A stretch of DNA of 64,000 nucleotides from Hybos culiciformis (lineage: Eukaryota > Arthropoda > Insecta > Diptera > Hybotidae), in assembly GCA_964007475.1 (NCBI GenBank), contig OZ023273.1, positions 128,024,732-128,088,731 of the forward strand, given 5' to 3'. This document shows, one piece after another, positions 11,538 to 24,000 of this stretch. A model generated the notes under the pieces. The model searched no databases, was not told the origin of the DNA, and worked only from the letters and a program-made list of their open reading frames with translations. Position numbers and translations under genes: made by a program. How positions within the stretch are numbered: position 1 is the stretch's first letter; each line of letters opens with the position of its first letter.

Positions 11538-11737
11538 NNNNNNNNNNNNNNNNNNNNNNNNNNNNNNNNNNNNNNNNNNNNNNNNNNNNNNNNNNNNNNN
11601 NNNNNNNNNNNNNNNNNNNNNNNNNNNNNNNNNNNNNNNNNNNNNNNNNNNNNNNNNNNNNNNNNNNNNNNNNNNNNNNNNNNNNNNNNNNNNNNNNNNN
11701 NNNNNNNNNNNNNNNNNNNNNNNNNNNNNNNNNNNNN
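11538..11737. other. Assembly gap of 200 N
   Basis: Exactly 200 unknown bases. The round number suggests a placeholder of arbitrary length, so distances across it are unreliable. Open frames spanning it are artefacts. Confidence 0.97.
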
Positions 11738-14700
11738 TACAAATTTATTATTGTAAAATCAATTTTGGGTCTAAAGTGAAAAATTTTCCTTATTATTTGT
11801 GTTAGACATCGTCTCGTTCCTTCACTTCTTAAAGTAATAATACATTGCGGTACATACATAATATATATTTATATTCGTTCTATATATAAATTAAGATTTT
11901 TTTAACCATTATTTAAGCTTATTTTTGTTATTAAATTACAGAACCAAAATTAATATAGTTACATGTGTGAAGCTAACAGCCCACTGGAGAACTGTTAAAG
12001 AAATTAAACAACAAAAAAAAATTTTCTTTTATTTTACTTTGAAGTTTTTTCACAATTATTTTTAAGATAAATAATACTTTTTGTACATAACATTTTTTTT
12101 TTTTTGGGATTAATTTTTATTTATCTTTTTACATATATGTTTTTTGTATATTTATTTTTGTTATGCACAAAGAAATAATATATGTACTAGAATTCTAACC
12201 GTAAGAAACACCTATATGTATGTATTTTAATTTGAATGTCAGTCTGGCCAAAAAGTAATTGTTTACACAAAAGTACAATAAAAATTTATTTGGTAAAAAT
12301 GTTGTTAACAAGCATTTCAAGATTTAATGTGTATAAATTGATTTGAAAGAATATTCATTCACTTAAGTAAATAGATCACTATGATTGAGTTTTCTATACT
12401 GACTTCTTTAAAACTGCCTAACGTTTAATAAACTGATAAGATATTATTTTTTTTAACTATCTAAAATGCAACATCTATATTCAATTTCATAATACACATT
12501 CATAAACATACTTTAATTTATTTCAAAATAGTGTTCTAGACACTGCTTGATTCCTTATTCTACTTATAATTTAATTTAAAAAAATGTATATATACATTAT
12601 ATCTTGTTTGTCATTATATACAATTCTTATTCTTAATAAAAAGTAAATGTAATGACAGAAAGAATGACATGTTATGATCCGCCTTTAAGTTAAATAATAA
12701 CAATAACAAATGAATAAAAAAAAAGCTGAAAGAACAATAAAAATAAGAGTAAATAAAAACGTTATACTTACATGTGATAAAATTTTTTTTTTTTTGTATA
12801 CTATTGCTCCCATATGTATAATTTTCACCACAATATTGTATAGTAATTGAGGACTATTTTATTTTTAAGAATATGTATATGTATATGTATGTTGTACACA
12901 CTGTAAAACATAACTACATATATAACATATATAATAATAAATATTATTTTTTTTTTAAGAAATTTCATACCTGAATAAAAATTTTTAAAAGTTTTTCTTC
13001 TATTCTTATAATATTAAATTTAATAAAATAGCACATAGTTTAAATAAGAATTTTATGTACATAACTAGATAACATTATTATTTGTTTAATGAATTTAAGT
13101 ATAAAGTCTCCTTCCTTAAATTATTTGAGTGAAATGAAATAATTTTATAGTACGATATTATTATTTTAGTGAAAGACCTTAAGATTGGATCGATTTTTTC
13201 CGTATTTTATAGGAATAAACATTTCGTCTTAGATATGAATTTGTTTGGGAAAAAATGTTCGATCAAGACATTTCACACTTAATGAAATATTCGTATACCT
13301 ATTAATGTTTTTGTCATTTCAATCTGTTTCAATTTAGTTTGTAGGGGGTAAGGCTCTAATTTTTTATGATCTGGACTTTTTGTAGATTTAAATTTTTAAA
13401 TCTAAAATACTTGTATGAAAAATTAACGTAAATTTGTAACTTATACTTAGATTAACTTTTTGAAATAATATTATTATTTTGTCTACATAAGCTAAAAACT
13501 TTTTAAACAGCACAGGATCTTGGCTTTACATATATAGCAAGAACAGTTTATAAAAAAATTTAACATTGATATCAATTTGTTTGATCAAAAAAGAACTTAA
13601 TAAGTTTTTGTGAAGTTTTAAAATTATATGTTATCTATTTTGAGAGCCGCGCTTAAAGGTCAATATTATTAAAGGTCTTGTCTTTTACTAATATCTCTAT
13701 CTAACTGAAGCTAAAATAATAATTGACGCCAATATTATTTTAAGGCATAAATTATGGCAAAAATTTATTATAATTTATTACAACGTTGTTAAATGTTATC
13801 AAGTTTTATAATCCTAATTTATTAAGTTAGATATATAATTTGAAACTACTTCTAGAATACTAATAAATTATTTCACTTCATTTATCAAATTTGCATTTTA
13901 ATCAAACATTAATTTTTTTTTTCAATTGATATGTGACATGCACGTGTTAAGGATAATTAAAATTGTACAAAATTGAATTAAAAATAAAAATAAAATTTTA
14001 TTTTGCGCACAATTTCTCAATTTACTTAACATTGTTACTTTTTAGCTGAACATTTGACAAACACTTGAAATTCATCAAGTGCTAAAAAGTGTCAAATTTT
14101 ATACAAGGGATTAAAACTTGTTTGTTATTTTAAGAGTTTGTAAAAATACACTTGTTGGGATTTATGGTTAAAAAAAATTTTGTGTTACAAAATTTTTATA
14201 TATGGAAACGGCTAAAATGGTTCCACGAACACTGAAATATCATGAAACTGCACTGCAATATGAGATAATATGAAGTTAACTGACTACTTTGATAATTTCT
14301 GTATGTCCTTTTTGGGATATGTAATTGTGTATACAGTTATAAATAGATCAAATCGAACTAATGAATGACCTTAGCAAGATTAGCTTTTTGTTACAGCAAG
14401 GTAAAATATCTCGTACCTTCCTTTTCCATATATTGTTCATATGATTGAAGAAATATTCAAAAACTAATTTAAAAACCATCTTTTGCTTTCATTTGCTGCA
14501 CATTTTAATAATTAAAGCAAGATTTTGTGTATATACTGCCAAAAAATAACGCAGTTTTAGGTATAGTGTTTCTGCTATTTTTATAGCTAATTTTCCACCG
14601 ATTTTTTTTTATCAGTATACAGATAATTTGTTGGAATACTATTTTTCCAGAGTCTATCTTTAAGTTCAGATAAAAAATTATAAATGTTTGACTATTTCCA

Positions 14701-17700
14701 GTGAAAATTTGACTAAATATGAATCTTAAGACACTTTTTTTTTTGAAAAGCATTTTAACGTCTTTTTTGCATAAAAATTAAAAAGTCTGAAACCATTTTG
14801 GCCGTTTGAACCATTCTAATGAACATATACATGTATGTAACAGATGGTTAAGAATTTTTTGATTTTATAGTTTTAGTTTTAAGTATTATTTACATTCACT
14901 AGTCCAAAATTAATTCATCTAAGTATGTTTATATGGATGAGAAGACTTGCGGATTGAACAAACATTTTTTATTTAGTAATCTGACTTAAAATATAAAATG
15001 ATATAGATTTAGATTAGACTTGAGAGTTGTACTAAAAATAGTAATATCCGTATTTTTGTAAGTACATACTGTTAAAATAGCAAAACAAATTGTCTCATCT
15101 CAGTTGTGGAGCTTTTAATGAACATTAATTTATATTATCTTACGTTACATTAAAAAAATGTATATTATTTATTGTATAGAAACCTGTGGTATAAGCGAAA
15201 ATTTTCGCGCTTCTTTTTTTATGTTCATTATTATAAATAAAATTTCTTTTGGGATATGTCTGATCTATATCTCAGGTTAATTAATTTATATCCTTTCCAC
15301 CAATAATTAAATTAAAAATTTAACAAAAAAAAAAATAACCTTTGTTGAGGAAATAATAATTGTTCACGAGTCTGTAAATAATGAAATAAAAAATCCAATT
15401 TCAATAAAGGTAGATATTTTTGAATGCATTTTTGTTTTTCATCCCCATGAGATTTATGACGAAAAAAATAATAATATTCCGGGAAGAAGTATATTATTTT
15501 ATGAACATCATATTCTAAGTCTAAGGATACTTTTAATTGTGGGCCGTGAATGTATATTTCATAGTGGAATATTGAAACTTAAAGATAATAATGTCCTGCT
15601 AATCCGCCTTTTCAAGGTTTCCATAATGGAAAATTCTGGTTGAACTATTTTGGAGTTATTTTGAAATGTTTAAATGACAAATATCCTTCAATAGCTATAA
15701 AGAAAAGCATAAGAACTCCTACGGCTTCTGTAACTTCTCAAGTTCTCAATAACTTCTTCAGATTTCGACCTCCTTGAGTGAACATGAAATTCATGAACTT
15801 CAAATATTTTTTTTTTAAGTTTTGCATGAAGCCGGTTTTTTTTATTGCTAATACGTCTTTATATTTGGAAATTGCCTTGTAATAGCATTTTCCCCTCAAA
15901 GGAATTGCATTTTTCTTTTCAGTTGATTACATCGAATTGACTATCAGGACATTGTAATAAAATAAAATTAAAAGTGCCCAATTTATTGCAACAAAATTAA
16001 ATTTCTTTATATCATAATAATTTTTTATTTTGTTTATTTTTCTGCAGGACATTTTTTTTTTTTTAAACAAGTTTTCTTTTATTTCTGTCGTTGGTTAATT
16101 TTCAATTTAGACCATCCCAAAATTGGATAAATATAACTTTATATATCAGAATTATAACTTTTTTTTTCTGTATATACTTTTCTTCGTCGCAAGAATAACG
16201 ACCAGGAGAAGAAAAAAAAAATATTTTTTTTTGTATCTAAATTAAATCCCACCACTAACATAAAAAAAGGACAAATAAAACAATATGGTTAAAAATTGGT
16301 ACTTTCAAAAAAAAAAAAAAAGGACATTAAAAGTTCATAAATTTATTAAGCTAAAAGAATTGTAATAAAAAATGTCTTGTAAGGCTATTTACAGAAAATA
16401 AATTTAATTTTTTTTTTTATTGTTGTTTTATTTTTAATTAAATTCATAATTCAAAAGTAGAAATTTTATTTGCAGAAAAAAAAGTCAGTGTAAGTTGACT
16501 TATCTTCTTATTTTTTTTTCAAAATATATATTTTGGAAACATAGAAATGGGATATATAGATGATATAGTTGTCGTAAATCTGTGTATTGAGGGAATGTTT
16601 AATTATAATATAAAATTTAAATAGGCCGATAATCTGGCTGACATTGGCTCTATTTATTATATCCAGAAACTTTCCGATAAAAACTTGCGAAAATCAGAAT
16701 AATTTTGGCATTATAATAAAATAAAATCTAGCTTTATTGGAAGCTGAATTATTTTAAAAATAATAAATGGTGTTGTATATACCTGTTTTTACATCTACAT
16801 TATCTCAAACAAATTTCAAATTACTGAAGTTCATCATATTTCAAGAGCGAACAAGAGGAAATTTTCTACATTTTGGATGAATACCTGCTCAGTAGTTGTG
16901 ATTGCAAAAGAAGTTGGGCAATATAATTACAAATCAATTAAAGATTTTTTATCTGAAATAAAATATTTGGCGTCACAAAATAATAATCTCACAGCGACGT
17001 CGTGTAGTCGCCTAAAAATAATCGTCATTTCATTTTTGCCATATTTGTACACATGATTCTTCCATGATAAATATACTGCTTGCATATTTTGAAACTAATA
17101 TTGAAGAAAAGTTAATTCTTGTCTAATTTGAAAAGATAAATAAAGTGAACTTATTTCATCGTACAAACTCATATACGTTAAATTAAAGAAAATTTTCCAA
17201 AAAAAATGTAATTCCGAAAAGAAAATTTTATGATAGGAAATGCGTTTTTCTAACACTTTATGGAACTTTATACTTACGAGAAAATGAATCACATAGACTC
17301 CATGGGGAAATAATATAAAAAAAAAAAAATTCGTTAAATAAAGCAAAAAAACAATCCTAGAAAATTAGAAAATAATGTATATTATTATTTCAAGGATTAA
17401 TTTATCCTTGGAAAAAAAAAGGCAGCATAAGAACTCATATATTCATTCTTGATTAGGATTTGTTCTAAGCTCCACATTCGGCTATTGAGTATAACTAAGA
17501 ATTGATTTTCTGTAATTTTTGTTAAAGGACATTTTTTATTTTAATATTTTTATCAAACATTTATGTCTATTTTTAACTGAGTTTATAAAGAAATAAACTT
17601 CAAGTCAAGAATTTTATTCATATACCGAAAAAATATGTTATTTTGCGTTCATTTTAATCATTTTTCAAATTCAATTAAAATAACAAACAAAATAAAAACA

Positions 17701-18683
17701 ATTTAAAACATTAAAAACAAGCTCGTGACGACCACAACAACATATGTGCAGTTCGATTACGAAAATAAAAGAAAAGTATTATGGTACATTTTGAAACTAA
17801 GATAGTTCTCTGTACCGTGAATGGCAAAGTTTTTATTCCAAATCATTTTATATTAAAACTGAAGAATAAAAATTAAATGATATTTTGATTAAAAGTTAGA
17901 CAACCTCATTAATTTTATGAATGATTGTGACTTTTTTTGCGCAAAAAATTATAATTTTGGCACTCTAAGGAGAAAAATAAGTTTTCTTTTTGTAATGTTG
18001 AAAAAATATTTTTCATATAAAATTACAATAATTTTATTACTCATGTGGTTTCTTCATTTTTATAATTAATCGCAAATAAGTTTAAAAATTCGCGTAAATA
18101 GAGTTAGCCATAATGAAGGTCTGAAAGAAATTTATTTCAGAATTTAATTTTTTTTAGATTTTACTACCCACAACATCTTTATTTGTTCAATCAAACAAAC
18201 AAACACTTTTAATTTTTTTGCAATCGGAATGGATTTTTTTTTTTAACCAACAAAATTTTTTGGACTTGACACCAGAGACTTGTTAAAAATAAACCTTAAA
18301 TATGCATAAAAAAGTCCCCTTTAAAATAAAAAATAAAAAAAAAATCGTATTAAGTTTTGTTTAAATATATCGATAGCCAGTTCACGTTTTCAACTTTACA
18401 GTTAGTTAAAAGATCCTTGGATTGCACCCAAGGGGGTTGTTTTAAGTTCAAATAATGAGGAATTCCTGATCAATTATATACTTTTTTTTTTTAGAATTTG
18501 AAAAAAAAAAATGAAATCAAAGCTCGTTAAATTTAATTGAAGTGTGATATCCTTGATTTTATTTTTATTTTCATTTTCATTTTCTTTTTTTTTATTTTAA
18601 ATGTATCGAAAAAGAAAATTATGTATATAAAGGAATGTTATTTTCTTTAAGTTTACTTATCTTGCTGCATTTTAAATTCTTTG
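11738..18683. other. AT-rich intergenic DNA, no gene seen
   Basis: Long AT-rich tract with homopolymer runs. I found no exon with family resemblance. Small structures noticed are a nested stem-loop at 14052-14097 (ATTTGACA pairing with TGTCAAAT around CACTTGA/TCAAGTG) and a 102-codon stop-free stretch at 16748-17053 with no recognised product. Confidence 0.5.
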
Positions 18684-18721
18684 AAGGTAAGTTGTATACT
18701 TTTAAGGTAAGTTGTATACTT
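18684..18721. repeat. Two tandem copies of a short motif at the foldback element's left side
   Basis: AAGGTAAGTTGTATACTT occurs at 18684 and 18704. Its core GGTAAGTTGTAT recurs in reverse complement at 19071-19082, right of the foldback, so it may mark the outer inverted ends of that element. Confidence 0.55.
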
Positions 18722-18825
18722 ACACTACATTTAATGTATTAATTATGTATTTTTTCGCTTGGTAATGAATTTATTTTGCAAGTTTTTATTTACCTTCAAA
18801 CTCAAAAACCTTTTTAAAATTCAAT

Positions 18826-19028
18826 AATAGTAGATTACAACACATGTTAAGAAAATTTGTTATTAATTACGAGTTGTGTATACACACAAACACATAGACA
18901 CTTGTCAATATTATATCACGAGACCGAAGGTCGAGTTATATAATATTGACAAGTATCTATGTGTTTGTGTGTATACACAACTCGTAATTAATAACAAATT
19001 TTCTTAACATGTGTTGTAATCTACTATT
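18826..19028. mobile_element. 203-bp near-perfect foldback element (copy 1)
   Basis: Arms 18826-18916 and 18938-19028 are 91 nt each and differ at one position. The 21-nt loop contains its own GACC-GAA-GGTC stem. The block is followed by a segment containing CATTTACCGAGCTAAATTT and ending in CAACTTACCG. A 23-bp direct repeat starting AAAAACCTTTTT brackets the whole (18804-18826 and 19098-19120). A diverged relative with the same order of parts lies at 27918-28096. There is no coding capacity, so this is a hairpin-type MITE or similar foldback transposon. The single arm mismatch suggests a recent insertion or ongoing homogenisation. Confidence 0.85.
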
Positions 19029-19120
19029 GCATGTAATAGACCATTTACCGAGCTAAATTTGCGATTGTAAATACAACTTACCGAACACATGCACATTAAA
19101 AACCTTTTTAAAATTCAATA
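19029..19120. repeat. Conserved tail segment of the foldback family, copy 1
   Basis: This segment (GCATGTAATAGACCATTTAC and onward to the 23-bp direct repeat) also follows the related hairpin at 28 kb (28265-28340). It therefore belongs to the repeat family and is not unique flank. Confidence 0.75.
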
Positions 19121-20700
19121 AACTACCTCGAAGGTTTCCGTACCTTAACTATAACTATATTATCTTATGCTCAAGTTTTTTTTACTTGATAATTCAATTT
19201 TTCGTGTTCTACTTCAAATCCAGCGTCGGAATTGGACAATGCCTCATAAAAACAATTCACAACTATTCTGCACACCACAAAACCTACTTAGATTTGTGCT
19301 TATTAACATAATGATATATTATTCAGGAAAATTTTAAGGGTACATATATTGAAACAAAAATTATAATTTAAACCAAAAAAAAAATTATTATTTTCAAAAA
19401 GTTTTGCAAAAACAATAAAGATAAAAAGTTTCTGCAAAGAAATAAAGCAAATAATTTTGTAAGAGCAAAAAAAAATTCGTTAAACAAATGTTAAAGTTTG
19501 TTTATTTAAAAAATTAATGTACGATTTTTTCTGCATGAAAATTCCAATTTCCCGTAGGATAAAGATGAAAAAAAAAAACACGCGAAAGAAAACAAAAAAT
19601 TACTTTTCTTTATTTTATTAAGTAAGATATTTTAAAATGCAAAAAAAAAAATAATACTGTTTACATATGTTTTATAATTTAAAATCATGAAGGGGAGGAG
19701 AATGTTTCTCTTTTGATTAGGTTAGAAAAACATTAAAATTACCATACAAATACCAAAAAAAAATGGTTATTTCTTAATCGACAGGGATCCTCAAGGGTAC
19801 CATAAAGGATTTTTCTTTATTTTTTTGTTTTTTTTTTTGCATTTTTTTTTGTCTGTTTCGCATATACGCATCCCTTATCTTTATTTATTCTATTTTTTTT
19901 TTTGCGTTTTTAATCTGTTTGAATTGAATAATGTTATAAAGAAAAATTTAACAAGAAATAAAATTGGAAATAAATGTAAATTTTGTTTTTCTACCGAATA
20001 AATTTATAATCAAATATTCAAAATTAACATCAATATAAAAAAAAAAAAATTCTTCAGCATATCTTTTAAGTTTTATATATCCTTATACCGTGTGTTCACT
20101 GGGCATCGTAATATTTGTTATTTTATAGTTACATTGTCAATTGCTTTAACAAAAATAATGAAATATAAAAAAAATTATCTTTTAAATCGTGCAACATTTG
20201 TATTTCATTGAATTCATAACTAGTTTTTATAACTAACTTAAAAATTCTTTTTCTATATTTTTATATATAGAAAAATGTACAGATTTTCTTCATGTCAAAT
20301 GTATTAAAGTTTTACATTTTATTTGACTGCATTTTCAATTTAGTTAATTTCTCATGTGAATTTCTATACAGTTGGAAAATTCCAATATTTTTATTTTTCA
20401 CTTCGAGTTAGAAAAAAGGAAAATTTTACAAAAGTGTACAAATATATTATATATACTTAGTTAATATATATGCTGTTCTACATTGGGGAGCATGAAGAAG
20501 AACTTTATGATGAAAATGTTAGCTGTTGGATACAAAAACAAACAAAATATAATATTATGTTAGTCTAACAAAAAATTTAAACATAGAAAATTTGTTACTT
20601 TTTTTTTATATTTACTGCTTAATAAGTATTCGGCTAAACATATGATAGAAAAATTATTTCAAAATTCAACTCAAAGAATGTGTTACAGTATCAAGATTAA
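19121..20700. other. AT-rich intergenic DNA, no gene seen
   Basis: Poly(A)/(T)-rich sequence without recognisable coding or repeat structure. Confidence 0.5.
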
Positions 20701-20702
20701 AG

Positions 20703-21050
20703 GTTGATTCACACATATCAGTCACGTCAAAGTTCCGTCTCCGTTCCGTCACCGTCAAGTATCCGTCAATATCTTGACCAGTGTCTACACACTTCAGTCA
20801 CGTCGCCGTTCCCTCCCGTTTTTTTTAGATACAAAATAAAAAATAAAAACTTTGTTTGCTTTCAATTTCAAAAATACCGTCAGGCAAAAAAAAATATCGT
20901 CGGGAAGTAATTTAATTTTGACAGCTCGTTGACGGTGGGACGACTGATGGTTCGGTGACGTGACGGCGCCGAATGGGTGTAGACAGTTGAATTAAATTAC
21001 AAGGAACGATATTTATTTTGACTGAAATGACGTGCCGGTGACGAATGAAA
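20703..21050. mobile_element. CGTCA-rich inverted-repeat element with duplicated left end
   Basis: A GC-richer island. The left part has two similar end sequences in tandem, near 20706 and 20787, each ACACA followed by TTC or ATC, AGTCACGTC and GTTCC. The right part (about 20920-21050) carries the reverse complements: TGACGGTGGGACGACTGATG, GGTGACGTGACGGCGCCGAA and GGTGTAGACAG, the last mirroring GTGTCTACAC on the left. Repeated CCGTCA/CGTCACC motifs fill both arms. This fits a non-autonomous DNA transposon with repetitive ends, perhaps one copy nested in another. No transposase is present, and the 68-codon open frame at the left is not a gene. Confidence 0.6.
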
Positions 21051-24000
21051 AACTTAATTTTTTTAATAAAGTTTGGTTAAGAAAGATTCTCATCTTTTAT
21101 TGAAGAATTTTTATAAGAATGTAAGCGATAAATTTTGTTAAAAATTATTGTTGTAAAACTATCTAGAATCATATAAAAAACAAATTATTTTTAAAACAAC
21201 ATCAGTAAAAATGAAAAATTATTCCTACAGCATTAAATAAAATAATTTTTAATATTCCGAACCACAAACCAAAAAGAAAAAAAAAAATTTTTTTCTTCAA
21301 AATATGATTTATTTAAGAGAAACATTTTTTTAAGATGAAATTAAAAAACAAAAAAAAAAAGACTATGTCCAGAAAATTTGTTAATTTATCTTTCTCGAAA
21401 TATGATTGAAGGATAATTTTTATTTTGTACCGAAAAGCTTTAAATTTTTTTCTTTACCCTCTTTATTTTTGAGTTTTTCATAATAAAAAATAATAATATT
21501 TTATTGTGGGAAAATTGCATTTTTATATGCGAAAAGAATTTTAAATCAGATTATTTTTTTTTATTCTGATAGTGAGGTTTTGTATGTTTGTATTGAAGAA
21601 TTAAATGAAAATTCGAGAACTTTCAATTGAAGATATGATAATAATAACTATTTTTGATATAAAATGTTAAGTTGAATTTGGAACATTCAAGCTAAAGAAG
21701 GATTGAAGGCAAGTGTGTTTGAATTCGTATCTCAATCAAATACAAAGTATTTTAATTCATTATATTCCAGTATAAAAGGTTGGAAAACAATTATTAACCT
21801 TTATCAGTATATAAAAGTAGATATCTGCACTAACTTCTGGCTATTCCAACAGATAAACATCTTAATGTTTGAGATACTATTCAGTTAAACCTCATAGCTA
21901 AACATTCTTATTAAATACACATTTTTCTTATTTAAAATTCCTCTAAATAATAATGTAAATATTGATTTTTGCGAAAATTTTTCTGCAAATACATGTATTA
22001 AAACTATAAAGTTTTATTTTAAGAACTTTCTATGAAGTTTTTACTACCTTTTGGTTTATTAATAACATTTTTGTAGAATCATATCTTTTTTTTTTTTTCG
22101 AAATAATTTTCTTATATGTACCAAGTACCTTTAGAAACCACTGAATAAACATACATTATATATATACATATATCTTATATTTATAAAATATCATAACCTT
22201 AATCAAACCAACCAGTCAATTATTAATAATTCAAAGCAAATATGGTTATATTATAACGAATAATAACATTCGTATTAACAATTTTTGTTTGTATTAATTT
22301 TCAGTACAGATAGCTAGCTATATAAGATATTATATATTTCTCAAAGTTATCTTTAAATATTCCTTACTCTTTAGCCAAAGGATAGCAAAATGATGATACA
22401 GTTGAAGTGAATTTTCTTTCTTTAAGAATATTTTAATTTTCTGAATATGCCATTCCTTATATAATTTAAGTGTCATCATGTTATATGTCCGAATAAAAAA
22501 CTCCGATAATATGTAATTTATGAAAGCATACCTTATAACACGATATTTTTTACAAAAAGACATTTATATTTAAGCAGAATTGCTTCCCGTCAGTAATTTG
22601 CATTCGTGTTGTAGTCTGTCTAAATATATGATATAAGAATAAAATTTAAAAGTGACTCTAGAACAAAACATAAGTCAAAATCAACATATTATTTAACTTT
22701 TGAAACCCAATTAAATTGTTTTGAAACACTTTAAATTTTAATTCTATGACCAAGAGGTTTTCAAATCTCAATTCAAAATTAATCTTTAATATTCTTGCTT
22801 TTGTACAAAAATTTTGGAAATTATATCAGAATCATTATGATTTTATTCTAATAATACATAAATATTATTTTAATTATATATTTACCTTTGGGACAAACGA
22901 CCTGAACCGATATTCTGACAGAATAATTTATCTAACCAAAATGAAATAGAAAGACCAATTTCTTAATAATTTATAATCTAAAAGAAAATACATTATAAAT
23001 ACATATAATATTATAATATTATATTGTTGTGTATATCGTATACTGTATATTCTTAAAAAATTCTTATGTACATATATTCTATATATTTTCAATATTTGCA
23101 TATTAATGTATTTGATATCCAAAAAGCCAAGAAAACATAATAATCCCAAAGGATCAATATCGAAGGATATTATAATTTTAATGTTTGAAGAAATTTACGA
23201 AATCATACATTATTTTTGGGTCATTTAAAATTAAAATGATTTCAACAAGATGAAAAATTAAAATAAATTCATTTGTATACAAACATATATCTATGTACAA
23301 TTTTTGAGATCTAAGGTTGATTTTTGATTAAAATTGGTACATTTGGAAATTCTCATTAAAATAAGCGGTAATTTTGTATGGTATGATATATGGTGAAGTA
23401 TTGGAAATAAAGTTGGTTTCTTAATTTAAGTCTTTATGTTTGGTAAATTGATATGACGATTAAAGCTTCTGTGGATACTGCTCCTGAATTTATTAAAAGT
23501 TATAATAAGTCTAAGTTTTAAATCCTTAAAACAAACTTGCGGGAAAAAAATATGACACGATCAGCCAATTGTTCCTTTTCGTATTGTCATGATGAACATT
23601 ATTTGAACATTATTTTTGAATATTAATCCTAAAATAACCTAGTACTAAATAAATTTATTTCCGAAAAGTACTTACCTACATACATATAGTATTTGTTTTA
23701 ATAAAGCATTAATGATTAATGTAATGCAGTTTCCATATTATATTTTCTTTTATAATAAAGGGAAACCTTTAATCAAAGCAACAGTCAGCTAATAAAACCT
23801 TACTCACAAAAGATTTATTTTTAAAAATTTCTATAGAACTAAAACAACGTATATTGTTAATGATTTTTGAAATATGAAATTTGGGATGAAAATTTGCTGA
23901 TGTCTTACAAATAACACTCTTTTGTTTTAGAAAAATTTGTTTGCAAATAACTTTTTTATCATGATGTAGCAATATTAGAAGGAGTATACAATAGTTTAGT

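Noticed and set aside
11479..11859. Open frames on both strands near 11.5-11.9 kb
   Set aside because: Most of each frame is the run of N in the assembly gap.
20248..20276. Short AT palindrome (TTTTTCTATAT pairing with ATATAGAAAAA)
   Set aside because: At this base composition such stems are expected by chance.
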